Origin: Prunus persica
Lineage: Eukaryota > Streptophyta > Magnoliopsida > Rosales > Rosaceae
DNA: 64,000 bases
Direction of reading: 5' to 3'
Assembly (NCBI RefSeq): GCF_000346465.2
Contig: NC_034012.1
Span: 3,001,134 to 3,065,133 of the forward strand
Shown: in pieces, positions 11,914 through 23,724 of the stretch
How positions within the stretch are numbered: the first letter of the stretch is position 1
Layout: each line of letters starts with the position of its first letter
Program-made: the position numbers and the translations under genes
The notes under the pieces: generated by a model
Told to the model about the DNA's origin: nothing
Database searches by the model: none
The model's input: the letters and a program-made list of their open reading frames with translations, nothing else

Positions 11914-13308
11914 ATGGAGAAAAAGAAGGGAAACATATTGATGAATAAATACGAGCTGGGACGATTGCTTGGACAAGGGACCTTCGCCAAGGTTTACCAT
12001 GCCCGAAATCTGAGGTCAGGCCAGAGCGTTGCGATTAAGGTCATCGACAAGGAGAAGGTGCAACAGGTGGGATTGATTGATCAAATCAAGAGAGAAATCT
12101 CTGTGATGCGCCTTGTGAGGCACCCCAATGTGGTTCAGCTCTTTGAAGTCATGGCCAGCAAGACCAAGATTTATTTTGCCATGGAGTATGTGAGAGGTGG
12201 GGAGCTTTTCAACAAGGTTGCCAAGGGGAAGCTCAAGGAAGACGTGGCCCGAAAATACTTTCAGCAGTTGGTTGGGGCTGTTGATTACTGCCATAGCAGA
12301 GGCGTCTACCACCGCGACATCAAGCCAGAGAATCTCTTGGTTGATGAGAATGGTAACCTTAAAGTTTCGGATTTTGGATTGAGCGCATTATGGGAGTCAA
12401 GGGGACAAGATGGCCTGCTCCACACAACATGTGGAACTCCTGCATATGTAGCACCAGAGGTGATAAACAAGAAAGGTTATGATGGTGCCAAGGCTGATAC
12501 ATGGTCTTGTGGGGTTGTCCTTTATGTTCTGTTGGCTGGTTTTCTGCCTTTCCATGATACCAATCTCATGGAAATGTACAGGAAAATCAGCAAAGGAGAT
12601 TTCAAAAGTCCGCAATGGTTTCCTCCAGAGGTTCGCAAGCTTCTTTCAAGGATTCTTGATCCTAATCCAAACACAAGAATAAGTGTGGACAAGATCGTGG
12701 AGAACAGTTGGTTCAAGAAAGGGTTTAAACTTGTTGAAGCACCTTTGCCGCCTCCTGATCCCAACGCCTCCATCCTGCGTGATGTCCAGGCAGCTTTTGC
12801 ATCAACAACAACAGATGAGTCTGCAGAAGGCAGTTCCCACAAGAAAACGAGCACGGCAGGAACAAGCCCCATGAGGCCAACCTGTTTCAACGCCTTTGAC
12901 ATCATCTCTCTATCGCCAGGTTTTGATCTATCCGGTTTGTTTGAGAATGACATGCAGCACAGACCACAGGCAAGATTCACCAGCACAAAACCAGCCGCAA
13001 CAATTGTTTCAAAATTCGAAGCGATAGCAGAGACCGAGAGATTCAAATGCATGAAGAAAGATGGGACCCTGAAATTGCAGGGCAGCAAGGAAGGAAGGAA
13101 AGGGCAGCTTGGTATCGATGCTGAGATTTTTGAGGTCACGCCTTCATTTTATGTTGTAGAGATGAAGAAAACGGCTGGGGACACATTAGAATACATGGAG
13201 TTCTGTGACCATGACTTAAAGCCCTCTCTTCAGGACATAGTATGGACTTGGCAAGGAAGTGAACAAAAGCATGAGCAACAGCCAGTAGCACCAGAAATTG
13301 TTTCTTAG
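11914..13308 (+). CDS. CIPK20: CBL-interacting protein kinase, CIPK20-like
   Basis: A single-exon gene of 464 residues. Order: a Ser/Thr kinase domain with P-loop LGQGTFAKV (about residue 19), catalytic lysine in VAIKVIDK (about 42), HRDIKPEN (about 133), DFG and an activation loop ending in APE; then a junction; then the NAF/FISL motif ([19 protein letters not shown], about 323) that binds calcium-loaded CBL proteins, and a C-terminal PPI region ending near DIVWTWQG. The N-terminal [17 protein letters not shown] block and the C-terminus resemble Arabidopsis CIPK20 (PKS18). CIPKs relay calcium signals to ion transporters and stress outputs at membranes. All catalytic residues are present, so it should be active. 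The start at 11914 is the first ATG, just before the kinase domain. Confidence 0.92.
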   Translation: MEKKKGNILMNKYELGRLLGQGTFAKVYHARNLRSGQSVAIKVIDKEKVQQVGLIDQIKREISVMRLVRHPNVVQLFEVMASKTKIYFAMEYVRGGELFNKVAKGKLKEDVARKYFQQLVGAVDYCHSRGVYHRDIKPENLLVDENGNLKVSDFGLSALWESRGQDGLLHTTCGTPAYVAPEVINKKGYDGAKADTWSCGVVLYVLLAGFLPFHDTNLMEMYRKISKGDFKSPQWFPPEVRKLLSRILDPNPNTRISVDKIVENSWFKKGFKLVEAPLPPPDPNASILRDVQAAFASTTTDESAEGSSHKKTSTAGTSPMRPTCFNAFDIISLSPGFDLSGLFENDMQHRPQARFTSTKPAATIVSKFEAIAETERFKCMKKDGTLKLQGSKEGRKGQLGIDAEIFEVTPSFYVVEMKKTAGDTLEYMEFCDHDLKPSLQDIVWTWQGSEQKHEQQPVAPEIVS

Positions 13309-16300
13309 ATAGGAAGTGCATATTTTCTATCTAAAACTAGATGCTAAAAGATGTCTTCCGTGCTTTTTCATCTTTATTTTCTTATGCTTTCAGGTCTTTT
13401 TTTATTTATCCACTTTTGGAGTTCTTTTGAATTTGAGATCTAAATGTAGAGAGGGGTATTGTTAGTCTTGTGCACAACTTCAAGGCAGAGTGCAGTACAG
13501 GATGGCTCGAAAATTCTGTAAACGAGATGCTGCAAAATGTGGTAGCCAGAATGATCAGAGGCAGATAGACCACTAGTTTAAACTGGTAGCCCCCCAAAAG
13601 GGCAAATTTAGGATATTCAATAACATATTTAAAGTGAAAGCTTTAGACTAATTTTTTTTTTCCCTTTCCTTCTTTTCTTTTCCTTTGAATTCACAGTAAC
13701 ACTGTGAAGTGAAGAAACAAATGTATCATTTGCTTATGAATCTAGCTATCCATCATCGTCTTTGTCCCACACACACCCAATCCTGCAAATAAAGCAAGAC
13801 AGCTCCAAGCACCAGAAAGTGCATAATGGAAATGAGCAACCACATAAGAAGTACTATCATATCCAATAAGGGTAAGCAAAATCTTCATCCGCAAGCATTG
13901 TAGCTTAAATGGAATTAGAATTGAGAATCATTAAGGCATGCAATGACTAAATTATTCGGTGCACGTACGACACGGATGGGTCATGACCTTCCTAAAACAT
14001 GAGCAAAGTAAAAGCAATCACAGAGCACATCTGTAAACATGTACAGATGAAAACATGGTCATAGTTGATTTGTAATGCACTTGGTCCTATTTTCATCTTT
14101 TCATGTGATCCATGCAAATGCATTGAAAGTCTCCTTCTTTCCATGTAACCATGCGCTGGTTTGGGGTCACCAGGGCCATTGTCAGGAAGGGTTTGATTAG
14201 GTTTCACAATCAAAGCACAGATTCCATCAAATTTAAGTCCTTCCCGTTGCTCACGGCATGCATCATACGGTAGTAGACAGATCTTGGCATCATTTCCCTT
14301 TATCACAAGTAAAACAGAATTGTTGTCATCACAAATAATTCGTTTTAATATTAATTGGTGTGATATGCTGCCCTATAAGGTGGCGAAAAGTGTTTAACAA
14401 AAGATTGGCTGCATTTAAGAAAAGATTAGCCCACTAAAAATCCAATCCCAATGACTTTTATAACTTGCTTTCCCTTTATTTATATACAGAATATAAGCAA
14501 TAACTGCTATCAGAAATATCTTCACGAAATCTGAAAGTCCTCCAGTGATTTTCAAACTAGTGATCTATGCTAACTCTTTTCTTATCCATCCCCATGTCTT
14601 ATCCTATATTTCCCTCATTGGTCCACAAACAAAACATGGAAAATGATGTTCCACACCCAATCCTGAACAAACCCCAAAAAGAAAATTGGATTATAAGTTG
14701 CAAAATGGAAGAAGATAGAAAGAGAATACCTAAGAATCGACCAAGACAGCGGGAAAACCTACCAGTCATGCCCTGAATTATTGTTGGATGGCCTTCGCGG
14801 TGGCAAAAAGACGCCTTCAGAAGAACATCTGTAAAGCCAAACACACAGATCATCAATTGATCATAAGGTCAATGAAACCGACTTCATTTCTAATTTTCTA
14901 CACTCCACCTAATGATCTCCTGTCCTCTGGTTCTTTTCAACGATGACCCTATGATTTTTTTACACGTCTTGCATGTGGAATTTGCTTTTTGTTTTTGTCA
15001 CGGAAGTCGAAAACTGCACCAGTTAGTCATCTCATTACCATTCTTAGTAGATTCGCATGCGCAATTAGATCCAGTCAACTCTTTAACTAATCTTTTCGGC
15101 TGTTAGATTCTATAGACTTCCAGCTTTTTCTGTTCTGTTTGTCCAATCTTATGGCGAGAAATGTTTTTAGATTGTTTATTTTAACCAAATTATTGGCAGA
15201 CTTGGTTTTTAATTGGGAAATAGTATTCTCTCTGTAAATTACAGAACATGGGCTTTGGTTGATAGCTACTTAATTCATTTTCTTAATAGGGTTAAATATA
15301 TGTCCATGCATTTGATATCCTGTATATTTGTAAACGACAAACAAAAGGAGCCAATTCTCGTGTCAAAGATTGCAAATCTTCTTGTGTCTGCAAATTCTAT
15401 GAGAGAAATGGGACCTTCATTCTGCACCATGAAAATATTGAACAACTTATATAAAACGTGGATAGCACTATTCTGCTATTCCCAACCAATCACAAACTGT
15501 CACATGAAAAAGTTATCACGCGTGACGTGCCTTATTTGACCAAAAATAACAAAATAGCGCTATCCTTCTCGTCAAAAAAAATCCCCCAGAACTCGGCCAA
15601 ACGAGAATGCTGACAAGAAGTTATTTATCGACATGTATGGCAGTTGCCATCACAAACAAACAAGCGAGTCACAAATGGCAGACTTAAGAAATTAGTAGAA
15701 AGGTGAGGAGCTAATGGTAGGTGCACCAACAATTGAGCACCCTGTCGTTTAGTCAATAAAATAATTTCCATTTTTCTGTCGCCTTGGCTTCCTTCATTCA
15801 AATTCAAGTATTAAATTCATACGACATCATCAATCAAAATCTGTATATGCCTTCTTCTCACCAATGTCCTCTGTATCTCTCCATCCATTCCAATCAAAGA
15901 AAAAAACCCCTATTGATGATCCATAAAAATGCAAAAAGTGGTCCATGGGTTCATGTCCAAAGATATACTGATTTGGGAGCAAATTTATGCAATTGTGAAG
16001 CAAATCATATCCTGGCATGGATTTGGAAATATGCAGCTAATGGACAGACACTAATATATGATGTGAAATGTTTCCATGGATCCTTACATGTACCCTTCCA
16101 ACATTTTCCTACAATTCCAAACATCCTTCCATTCCCACCATTTTATCCAATTTAGTAAAAGTTTCACCTAAAAGTCCCAAATTCAGAAAAGAGGGAATTG
16201 GAAAATCCAACAAAATGTTACTCAATTAGGTGGTATGCTAACTAGGTACCTACATAAGGGAAGGTCTGGGCAAAGCACCTCTGCTCACCAGTAAGCAGAC

Positions 16301-16857
16301 GTTTGTTAACTAAAATTTGCATCCTCTTTAAAATTTACTCACTAAAAGCAGAAATCGTGTATATACTCAGAATAAGAAATGGGAGGCAGAAAGTATAGAT
16401 TTGCTGAACTCTTTAACATTTACTTCCCCAAATGTCATCATAATCTACTGCATTTATGTTATTATGAAGCAAAAGAACTTTATTGTGAGTAACTGGTATG
16501 ATAATGGATTTTTATAGTGAAAATAAGTAACATTCCACCTTCTCTAGCATAAAAAAAATTATAATGTAAGCATATACACTTATACATTCACACACACACC
16601 ACCAACAATCCAAGATAAGTAGAAATGTGTATTCCATTCTCTGTTATCTAATCTATAGCTTTCTCGATACAAGAATAGAATAGACAGTACAGAGCAGTAT
16701 CTAGAGCTTCACCTAATTCCCAAAAGCAAACAACCGAAGAAACTAGGAAAAATCAATAAAAGATGAACCTTTACAGCGGCCTTAGCAAATCAGAAAAAAA
16801 GAAAAACAAAGAAACAAAGAGAGATTAAAGCATACCCATTTCCCTTTCTGTTCTTCC
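13309..16857. other. Intergenic DNA between the two CIPK genes
   Basis: The two kinases converge on this 3.5 kb. I see no gene I can defend. An open frame on - at 13992-14306 and a 66-bp exon-like piece at 14763-14828 (-) with good splice consensus exist, but their phases do not join and I recognise neither. The rest is AT-rich. A non-coding transcript cannot be excluded. Confidence 0.4.
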
Positions 16858-18318
16858 CTATTCAGAATCTGAAGGTAGATATGAAGGAGGAACAGTATTA
16901 GCAGCAGCACTTTCCTCAATCATCAAATTCTGCAACCCAGGTCTCAACTCTGTGTTACAAAACTGGTCATACTCTGCTTTGTCCCCTGCTTTCTTCTTAA
17001 CCTCCAAAACCACCAAAGACGGTGTCAATTCGAATATCTCAGCGGCAATCGTTAATGGGCCCTTCACACCTTCCCTAGACCCCTCCAAGCTCACTCTGCA
17101 ATCCTTCTTCCTCACTGAAAAGCTCACAACTTTAGCAATCTCCTCCAACTTCGATATGATCGTCGAAACCGGCGCACCCGACACAAATCTCGCCTCCTCA
17201 CCGCGCTCCTCAAACAACCCAGATAAATCAAACCCGGCAGAAAACGAAATTATATCAAATGCATTCAAACTGGCTGGTCTTGGCAAAGATGTAAGCTTTC
17301 TTCTGGTCTCAAACTCAGCCTCCGATTCTGACATACAAGATTGATCAGAAAGCGAGCTCACATCGCTAAATCTGTCCTCCTCATCGTCTTCCACATTGCA
17401 AAGCCTGTCATCATGATCAATGTAAAACTTGATATGCTTAAACCCCTTTTTAAACCACCGATTCTCCATGACCTCCACGATTGTAATCCGAGTATCAGGA
17501 TTTATATCAAGCAGACGAGTTAACAACCTAACAAGCTCAGCACTGAACCATCTGGGACACCGAAACTCGCCTTTGTAGATCTTCTTGTACATAGCCATAA
17601 CATTTTGGTCATGGAAAGGCAAATATCCAGCCATGAGCACAAACAACACAACCCCACAAGACCAAATATCGACCTTTGCAGCATCGTAGCCCTTTCGACC
17701 CAAAACCTCAGGCGCCACATAGGCCGGCGTGCCACAGAACGTATGAAATAGACCATCTTGCTTAATCTCATCAGAAACTGCGCTCAACCCAAAATCAGAG
17801 ACCTTGAGATCGCCATTCTCGTCGAGGAGGAGGTTCTCCGGCTTCAAATCACGGTGGTAAACGCCGCGAGCATGACAAAATCCGACGGCTGAGATTAACT
17901 GCTGAAAGTACTTTCTAGCAACTTCTTCTTTGAGGCGGCCCTTGGCGACCTTGTTGAAGAGCTCGCCACCGCGAACGTACTCCATGACGAAGTAGATCTT
18001 GGCCTTGGTGGCCATGACCTCGAAAAGCTGCACGATGTTTGGGTGGCGAACGCGCCTGAGAATTGAGATCTCGCGTTTGATGTGAGCGATTAGGCCGCCC
18101 TTGAGGATCTTCTCCTTGTCGATGACTTTGATGGCTACGCTCTCGTTGGTTTTGATGTTCTTGGCATGGTAGACTTTGGCGAAGGTGCCATGGCCAAGCA
18201 ATTTGCCGATTTCGAAGCGACCCAAAAGCGGAGCTGGGATGTTTTTGGATTTGTTGGTAGGGGTGGAGGGGTTGGAAGCGACGCCGTTATCGGTGGCTTT
18301 GGTGGTGAGGTTTGCCAT
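16858..18318 (-). CDS. CIPK12: CBL-interacting protein kinase, CIPK12/CIPK19-like
   Basis: A single-exon gene of 486 residues, starting [12 protein letters not shown], with a flexible Ser/Thr/Asn-rich head of about 30 residues. The kinase domain has [13 protein letters not shown], the lysine in [24 protein letters not shown] and [14 protein letters not shown]. An acidic Ser-rich linker ([13 protein letters not shown]) leads to the NAF motif ([19 protein letters not shown], about residue 350) and the PPI region. The head and acidic linker are typical of the CIPK12/13/18/19 clade. Arabidopsis CIPK12 and CIPK19 are duplicates of each other, so one ancestral gene here is expected. CIPK12/19 act in vacuolar and pollen-tube polar-growth signalling (family knowledge). 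A 52-bp piece of this gene (17596-17647) is found again, exactly, at 38832-38883. Confidence 0.93.
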   Translation of the reverse strand: MANLTTKATDNGVASNPSTPTNKSKNIPAPLLGRFEIGKLLGHGTFAKVYHAKNIKTNESVAIKVIDKEKILKGGLIAHIKREISILRRVRHPNIVQLFEVMATKAKIYFVMEYVRGGELFNKVAKGRLKEEVARKYFQQLISAVGFCHARGVYHRDLKPENLLLDENGDLKVSDFGLSAVSDEIKQDGLFHTFCGTPAYVAPEVLGRKGYDAAKVDIWSCGVVLFVLMAGYLPFHDQNVMAMYKKIYKGEFRCPRWFSAELVRLLTRLLDINPDTRITIVEVMENRWFKKGFKHIKFYIDHDDRLCNVEDDEEDRFSDVSSLSDQSCMSESEAEFETRRKLTSLPRPASLNAFDIISFSAGFDLSGLFEERGEEARFVSGAPVSTIISKLEEIAKVVSFSVRKKDCRVSLEGSREGVKGPLTIAAEIFELTPSLVVLEVKKKAGDKAEYDQFCNTELRPGLQNLMIEESAAANTVPPSYLPSDSE

Positions 18319-20037
18319 CCTCCGGGAAGGGACGGCCCTCTCTCTCGATTTCTCAGGGAATTTGGGTTTTTGTGATTGTTTGATTGAATATATATTTTTT
18401 TTTGGGTTGATTTATTGGGCTTTTTGTTGAGTTTGGGATGTGATGTTTGGTTTGTTGGGTGTTGTTTTGATGATTGATGAGTGGTGTGTGTAGAAACTGA
18501 AGAGAGATGTTTTATTTGATTTTGGAGACAATGATGCTCTTTATATGGTACAAGAATATACCCTCCACCTCCTCCCAAATACAATACTTAGCTCTTTTTT
18601 TTTTCTTTTTCTTTCTATTTTTGTATTTAATTTTGTTTGCGTCCTATAACAATATATGACGTTTACGAAAAGTCTGAGAAAATCTTCTGTAAATGGTGTT
18701 TATAGAAAAGCAAAGTTTTTTTTTTTGGTAACCAAAAAAAAAAAAAAAGGCTAAGGTTTTTGCTAACAAGTTTCCCACAATCCGAAAAGCATGCAATATC
18801 TAAATATAAAGTTGTTGCAAATTTATTTATTGTTTCGGGGAAGATTTTCATTTTAGATTTATTAGTCATCGATTTAACCTTATTATGTTAGTGGTGACAA
18901 ATTGTTCATTAAACAAACATGATTAGCGTCAATTTTTATGTCAAGTGCCCTTGTCACATCGCATGTGATCCAAAAATATTCCCACAAAAATAATATGACA
19001 CTATCGTATTACTTAACAATTTTGTTTAATGAGAAGTAGGCCTCCTTAATTTAACAATTAACTTATTGTCAAGCCTTCTAGTTCAATATTAATTACTTAA
19101 AGTCTTAATGTCGTTGCCGGAAAAAAAAGAAAAATAAATAAAGAGTCAAATTTTTATCGTGAATGTTGGACCGTAACTATTATTGTTATAACCATAAACT
19201 TTTGCGTGTCAAAAAAATGAAAGGGAAAAAGAAAAAAAACAATTTACCGAAAAAAGGGCCATGGCAATTTGCTCAAAGTTCAAAGTTGAAGGTTGAAACC
19301 AAGAACATGGTAGCATGAGAATTGCAACTTTCCATGTTTGACAGCGCAACATAAACATGGGAAATACGAAGTTTAACGGCTCTTTGTGTTGGATGAGTCG
19401 TGAGATGCAAGAGGTTGACACTCTGTACAAGAAGAAGCAGCAACTTATTTCCAACCAAGCAATCTTCAGCCACTTAGTGGGTAACACGTGTGTTATACTA
19501 AACGGGTGTTGACTGCGTCACGCGTAGGCAATCTCTATCCAGCCTAACCTCATCAGACGTCCTACACCGTTGATCGGACTTACTATTATACCATCAAACA
19601 TTTAATCGGTCACGTGCTTCTCTAAGCTATGCTGTACAATTAAAATTGGTGCACGTGATTGTAGAGAAAATATGCCAGCCCAGGGATTGATTTTGATTTG
19701 GGCGGGTAACGGCTCACGCGAGTCGAACCAGGAAATTGAATGGTTAATAAGTGGATGACTTGATGGTGAAGCAAGTCAACTTGATGGCCGGTGATGATTT
19801 TACAGATCTACGGCACGGCACGCAACTGTTACAAAATCTTCAACATGCAATTTCTTTGCCTATTTTACCCTTTATTATTAGTAGCAAATAAGTTGACCCA
19901 AAAAAAGAATTAAGTATTGGGCCTCCCACATTCTGATGATTGCACTCCACCTCCATGTGAGTGGAGGGCCTGGAGAGGGTATTGTTCATGATGAAAAATT
20001 CAAGTGCGTAAATGAAAAAAAAGTGTGCTATTATTAA
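18319..20037. promoter_or_regulatory. Leader and upstream region of the CIPK12/19-like gene
   Basis: The first 240 bases are probably the 5' UTR and core promoter: a possible TATA (TATA in CTTTATATGG at 18538-18547) lies about 225 bases before the start. Beyond it is AT-rich DNA with no recognised gene. CACGTG cores at about 19610 and 19652 are candidate bZIP sites. Confidence 0.4.
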
Positions 20038-21245
20038 GGGTGGACACGATTCGGTTTGTTTCAGTTTTACTTTCAAACTACAGTTAAATTAATTAAATTT
20101 TTACGGTTCGGTATGGTTCGGTTTTAACTAAAATTAAAATGAAAACCAAACTAAACAAAACCAAACCATTCATATCCAATTTGGTGCGGTTTAATTGAAC
20201 CGGTTTAGACATAAAAGAAAACATGCTTACAATAACACAAAATCTGTTAACATATGTATTCCATCAAATACTCCTAAAACTGAACTTGCTCCTAACAAAC
20301 ATAAACATTTTCATCAAAGTTCATCCAAATTTCTAGCAACAAACTTCAACATACAATCCCATATTTTCATACAAATACAAACAAATTTCAATACCCAATT
20401 GATTTATACAATTGGAAATTACATACCAACTAGTCAACTACAACATTCATTCTGATTTTTATCAAATTAATGCAAAGAACAAAAAGCCAAACAAACACAT
20501 TACTTCTTATTCTTCTGCAAGGCATTTCTGAGAGAGCCATTAACCATATACTCTGTCACTGTTGGCACAGAACATCCTGCCCCATCAAGCACAACACCAT
20601 AGAAGCTACCATATTGAGGTGGTGCAAATCAGCAAGTTTAATGGCCTCATTCCAAAAATCATCTCTCTAATTGAATACAAAATTTACAGCATAGGGACCA
20701 TGCAAGTGAGGTATTAATAATAAAAAAGTAATAGCTTTTGGAAACGAGTGCAATGAAAAGACAAATAATTTATTCTTCCATAACCCAATTCTCTCAGCTC
20801 TTCCCACACCTTGACAGACCCAATCTCATATTTTCATAAATACAAATAATTGATTAATACAAAGTAAATTAGAAATTTCAAAACCCAATTGATTAATTGA
20901 CATCTTACAAAACAGAATAAGACAACAAAACAACAACAAAAACTGGGTATGATTCAAGAATTGAAACAAACCTTAGTTCTAAGAGGTTGGGATTGAAGTG
21001 GTATGAGCTATTTTCTCCAAGCCCCATTGAGTATCGGTTTCTCCAAGCCCCATTGGTATGAGCTATTTTCTCCAAGCCCTTTAGGACAGTTTCAAAAATG
21101 CTCAAACCGCACCCGAACCAAATTAACCCGGTTCGGATAAGTTTTTCAAACTATTGACTTTTTTTTTTATCAAAACCAAACCAAATCAAACCAATATAAT
21201 CGGTTCGGCCGATGTAACTGGATCGGCCGGATTGATGCCCACCCC
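20038..21245. mobile_element. Non-autonomous PIF/Harbinger-type element
   Basis: About 1.2 kb bounded by imperfect inverted ends (GGGTGGACACGATTCGG at the left; GGGGTGGGCATCAATCCGG on the reverse strand at the right) and by a 3-bp duplication TAA at 20035-20037 and 21246-21248. GGTTCGGT-type motifs crowd both subterminal regions. No transposase is seen. Inside, at about 20999-21080, a 30-40 bp phrase (TTTTCTCCAAGCCCCATTG) is repeated two to three times. The superfamily call rests on the 3-bp TAA duplication. Confidence 0.65.
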
Positions 21246-21359
21246 TAACTACCACCACAAAATCATAAAAATATAACACACACTATAACGGTGTCATGAT
21301 GGTTTGAACATGAGACCACTAGCTTGCAAGTTAAGGTCATTTTTCATTGAGCTAGACCG

Positions 21360-22440
21360 TATTAGCCATAAAAATAATTTTAAAATTCAATTATTTTGGT
21401 CACCAAACTCTAGGCAAATAATTGAATATTTGAAAATTAAATTGCCAAATATATGTTTAAAATTGAATTCTACCATCATTTCTTAATTTTCATCGGACCA
21501 TTGTCAAATTAAAAAAAATACAATTTTTAAATAATAAATGCAATTTAACTCTAAATATGAAATTCGTACAATTATTTAGTTTATCACATTGACTAATATC
21601 TCATCATCATTCAACCTTTCATGAAATTCGTATATGGGTATTTTTGAAAGACAAAAAAAAGGTTTAAAATGAATATGATAAATTTTTAAAAGATAAGATA
21701 GTGATACTTAAAAGACAAACAATGTTGCAATTTCAATGATTTGAATTATAATATATATTTTTTTGTATTGCTTATAACAGCAGAAGAAAAAAAGTGGATA
21801 AGGGTTTGTAGATGTTGAGATGAATGGAAGTATTGTCTACCAGCTGTGTCCATAATGCCAACGGATGTGTATCACGCATCAGAAAAGTGTCTTGAAAGGC
21901 TAATATACACAAGTTTTTTTTTACTTTTCAATTTATTATGAAGCTAAATGCAATGCACATTTATAATGATGTCCTAATATTGAAAAATATTTTATGACCA
22001 AACTGAAATTAGTCGCATTAACAAATTATTATTATTATTATTTGTGAAAATTTGAGAAGGAGAGAGTGAGATGTTATTGGTGTTTGAACGTGAAATCACT
22101 AGAGAAGCTCTACCCATATCAGTCATATTACTAATTGAAATGGCCCTTTGTGGCTAGTGGTTTTTTTGATTGAATTATGAATGCAATCATAGAATTTCTC
22201 AATCAAAAAAAAAAAAAAAAAAAACCGTGTTATCATATCCACTACATAGCCCCAATTTCTTAATTTGTTTCAAACACAAATCTTTTTAGAACTTTTATTT
22301 TATTTTTAGAGATTTCTGTGTAAATATTGTTGTATGAATTAATACTATGAGTGTGACATTTTATGCTAAAAGTCATGAACGAGGGCTAGATTAGATTAGA
22401 GTTTTTTTTGCAGTCGTTGGTAATAATCTGAATTTGATCA
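21360..22440 (+). pseudogene. Decayed non-coding trace of an LRR receptor kinase copy
   Basis: No coding exon survives, but stretches match non-coding parts of the cluster genes further right. 21400-21780 resembles the promoter block at 25290-25660; 21790-22050 resembles 40090-40330; 22255-22430 resembles the third intron of genes C and E, including the words GTGTGACATTTTAT, CATGAACGA and GGTAATAATCTGAAT. It is most simply a cluster member whose exons were deleted. Confidence 0.5.
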
Positions 22441-22981
22441 GTTTGATCCGGTTTTGATTTGGATTTGTAACTTGAAAAAGGCCGGTCTAAATCGAATTGG
22501 ACCCACTATGTTAATAAATGTAATTATTCAGGCCATATCCAACTATTTCTATAGCCCAACTAAAAAGCCCATATGTGTTTTCTAACTCAACTAAAAAGTC
22601 CAACAACACATTCTATTTTTATATTACTTATCATAAAAATATTCCTAACCATAATTCCCCAAAGGCACACGCCAGTTTTCTCAACTTCATTGTTTTTTTC
22701 TTTTCTTAATAACAAATTAGATATTTAGAATCAATTAATTCTTACTTAGTAATATTTTTACAATCAGCTATTAATCTAGTGGTAACTTGTGCAATTCTTG
22801 AAGCAGAACCGTGGACAGTCAAGGGTCATTGTACATGTGAAGCCTTATTCTAAAATCACATACATATATTAGTAGTTTTAGCAGTGAAAGATCATCTATT
22901 TATATCTATATACATATTTTCTCTTATGCGGACATTATTGCCGTGCGGATAATATGTATTTTTTTACTATCCGTCCAAGAG

Positions 22982-23094
22982 ACTGTGGTCACTCACCGTT
23001 GGATGTAACATCCAACGGTTCAAAATTTTTTTTTAAAATGAGTGCAAGAGTAAGTGAACCGTTGAATTTACATCCAATGGTGAGTGACCACAAA
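22982..23094. mobile_element. Hairpin MITE
   Basis: Two arms pair almost fully: TGGTCACTCACCGTTGGATG near 22986 and the complement of CATCCAATGGTGAGTGACCA near 23073-23092, with an AT-rich loop. No coding potential. The outer limits are uncertain; flanking CCAAGAGA words at 22975 and 23112 suggest the full element is larger. Confidence 0.6.
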
Positions 23095-23173
23095 TTTCTT
23101 GGACCCCTGTAGTCCAAGAGATCAGGACTGTATATATATATAGTGCCCCTCTTTGAATGGGACACTGTATAAG

Positions 23174-23724
23174 CAGGGGCGGAACCACACTAACTAAGGG
23201 CTACACTGGGATGTAGCCCAACGAGATTTTTAAGGGAAAAAACATTAAGCCTATATATTTAACTTATTCTAAATATTAGCCTAGTATATATTAACTTATT
23301 AAAGCCCAAAATAGTCCAATTCTTTATAAATTAGTTGGAGGGCAGTAATAAAAATATACATTAAAATAGGTACACTTTCAATTATATGTTGTTGAATACA
23401 TTTTCATTTTGATCCTATATGTGTTTTTCAATTGCATTTAATATGCATTTGTTTTTTATTCTATAAAGACCGATAATATTTATTGATAAGAGGAACATGA
23501 ACAAGTTCAAAGCTACTATGGTGCTAAACTGTATTTGTTTATTTTAAAGCTTATTGGAAATTAGTCAATGGAGCCATGAACTAGCGTGGTTCATATGATT
23601 TAATGTTTACTTTTATTTCTAAAAGGATTATAAGTACCTTAAAAAAAAAAAAAAAAAGATAATTACATTTTAAATTAATAATTTTAATTAGCCCACCTGT
23701 TGAAAAAATTTTAGTTCGCCCTTG
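23174..23724. mobile_element. Non-autonomous hAT-type element
   Basis: 551 bp with inverted ends CAGGGGCGGAAC and, on the reverse strand, CAAGGGCGAAC. The flanks TGTATAAG and AGTATAAG form a near-perfect 8-bp duplication as expected for hAT transposition. No transposase frame. An A-run lies at 23641-23657. Confidence 0.7.

Noticed and set aside
13992..14306. 104-codon open frame on - with a nearby 66-bp exon-like piece (14763-14828) bearing good splice sites
   Set aside because: The acceptor before the frame is in phase 0 while the small piece ends in phase 1, so they cannot join without a stop. No domain is recognised in either, and no further exons could be found.
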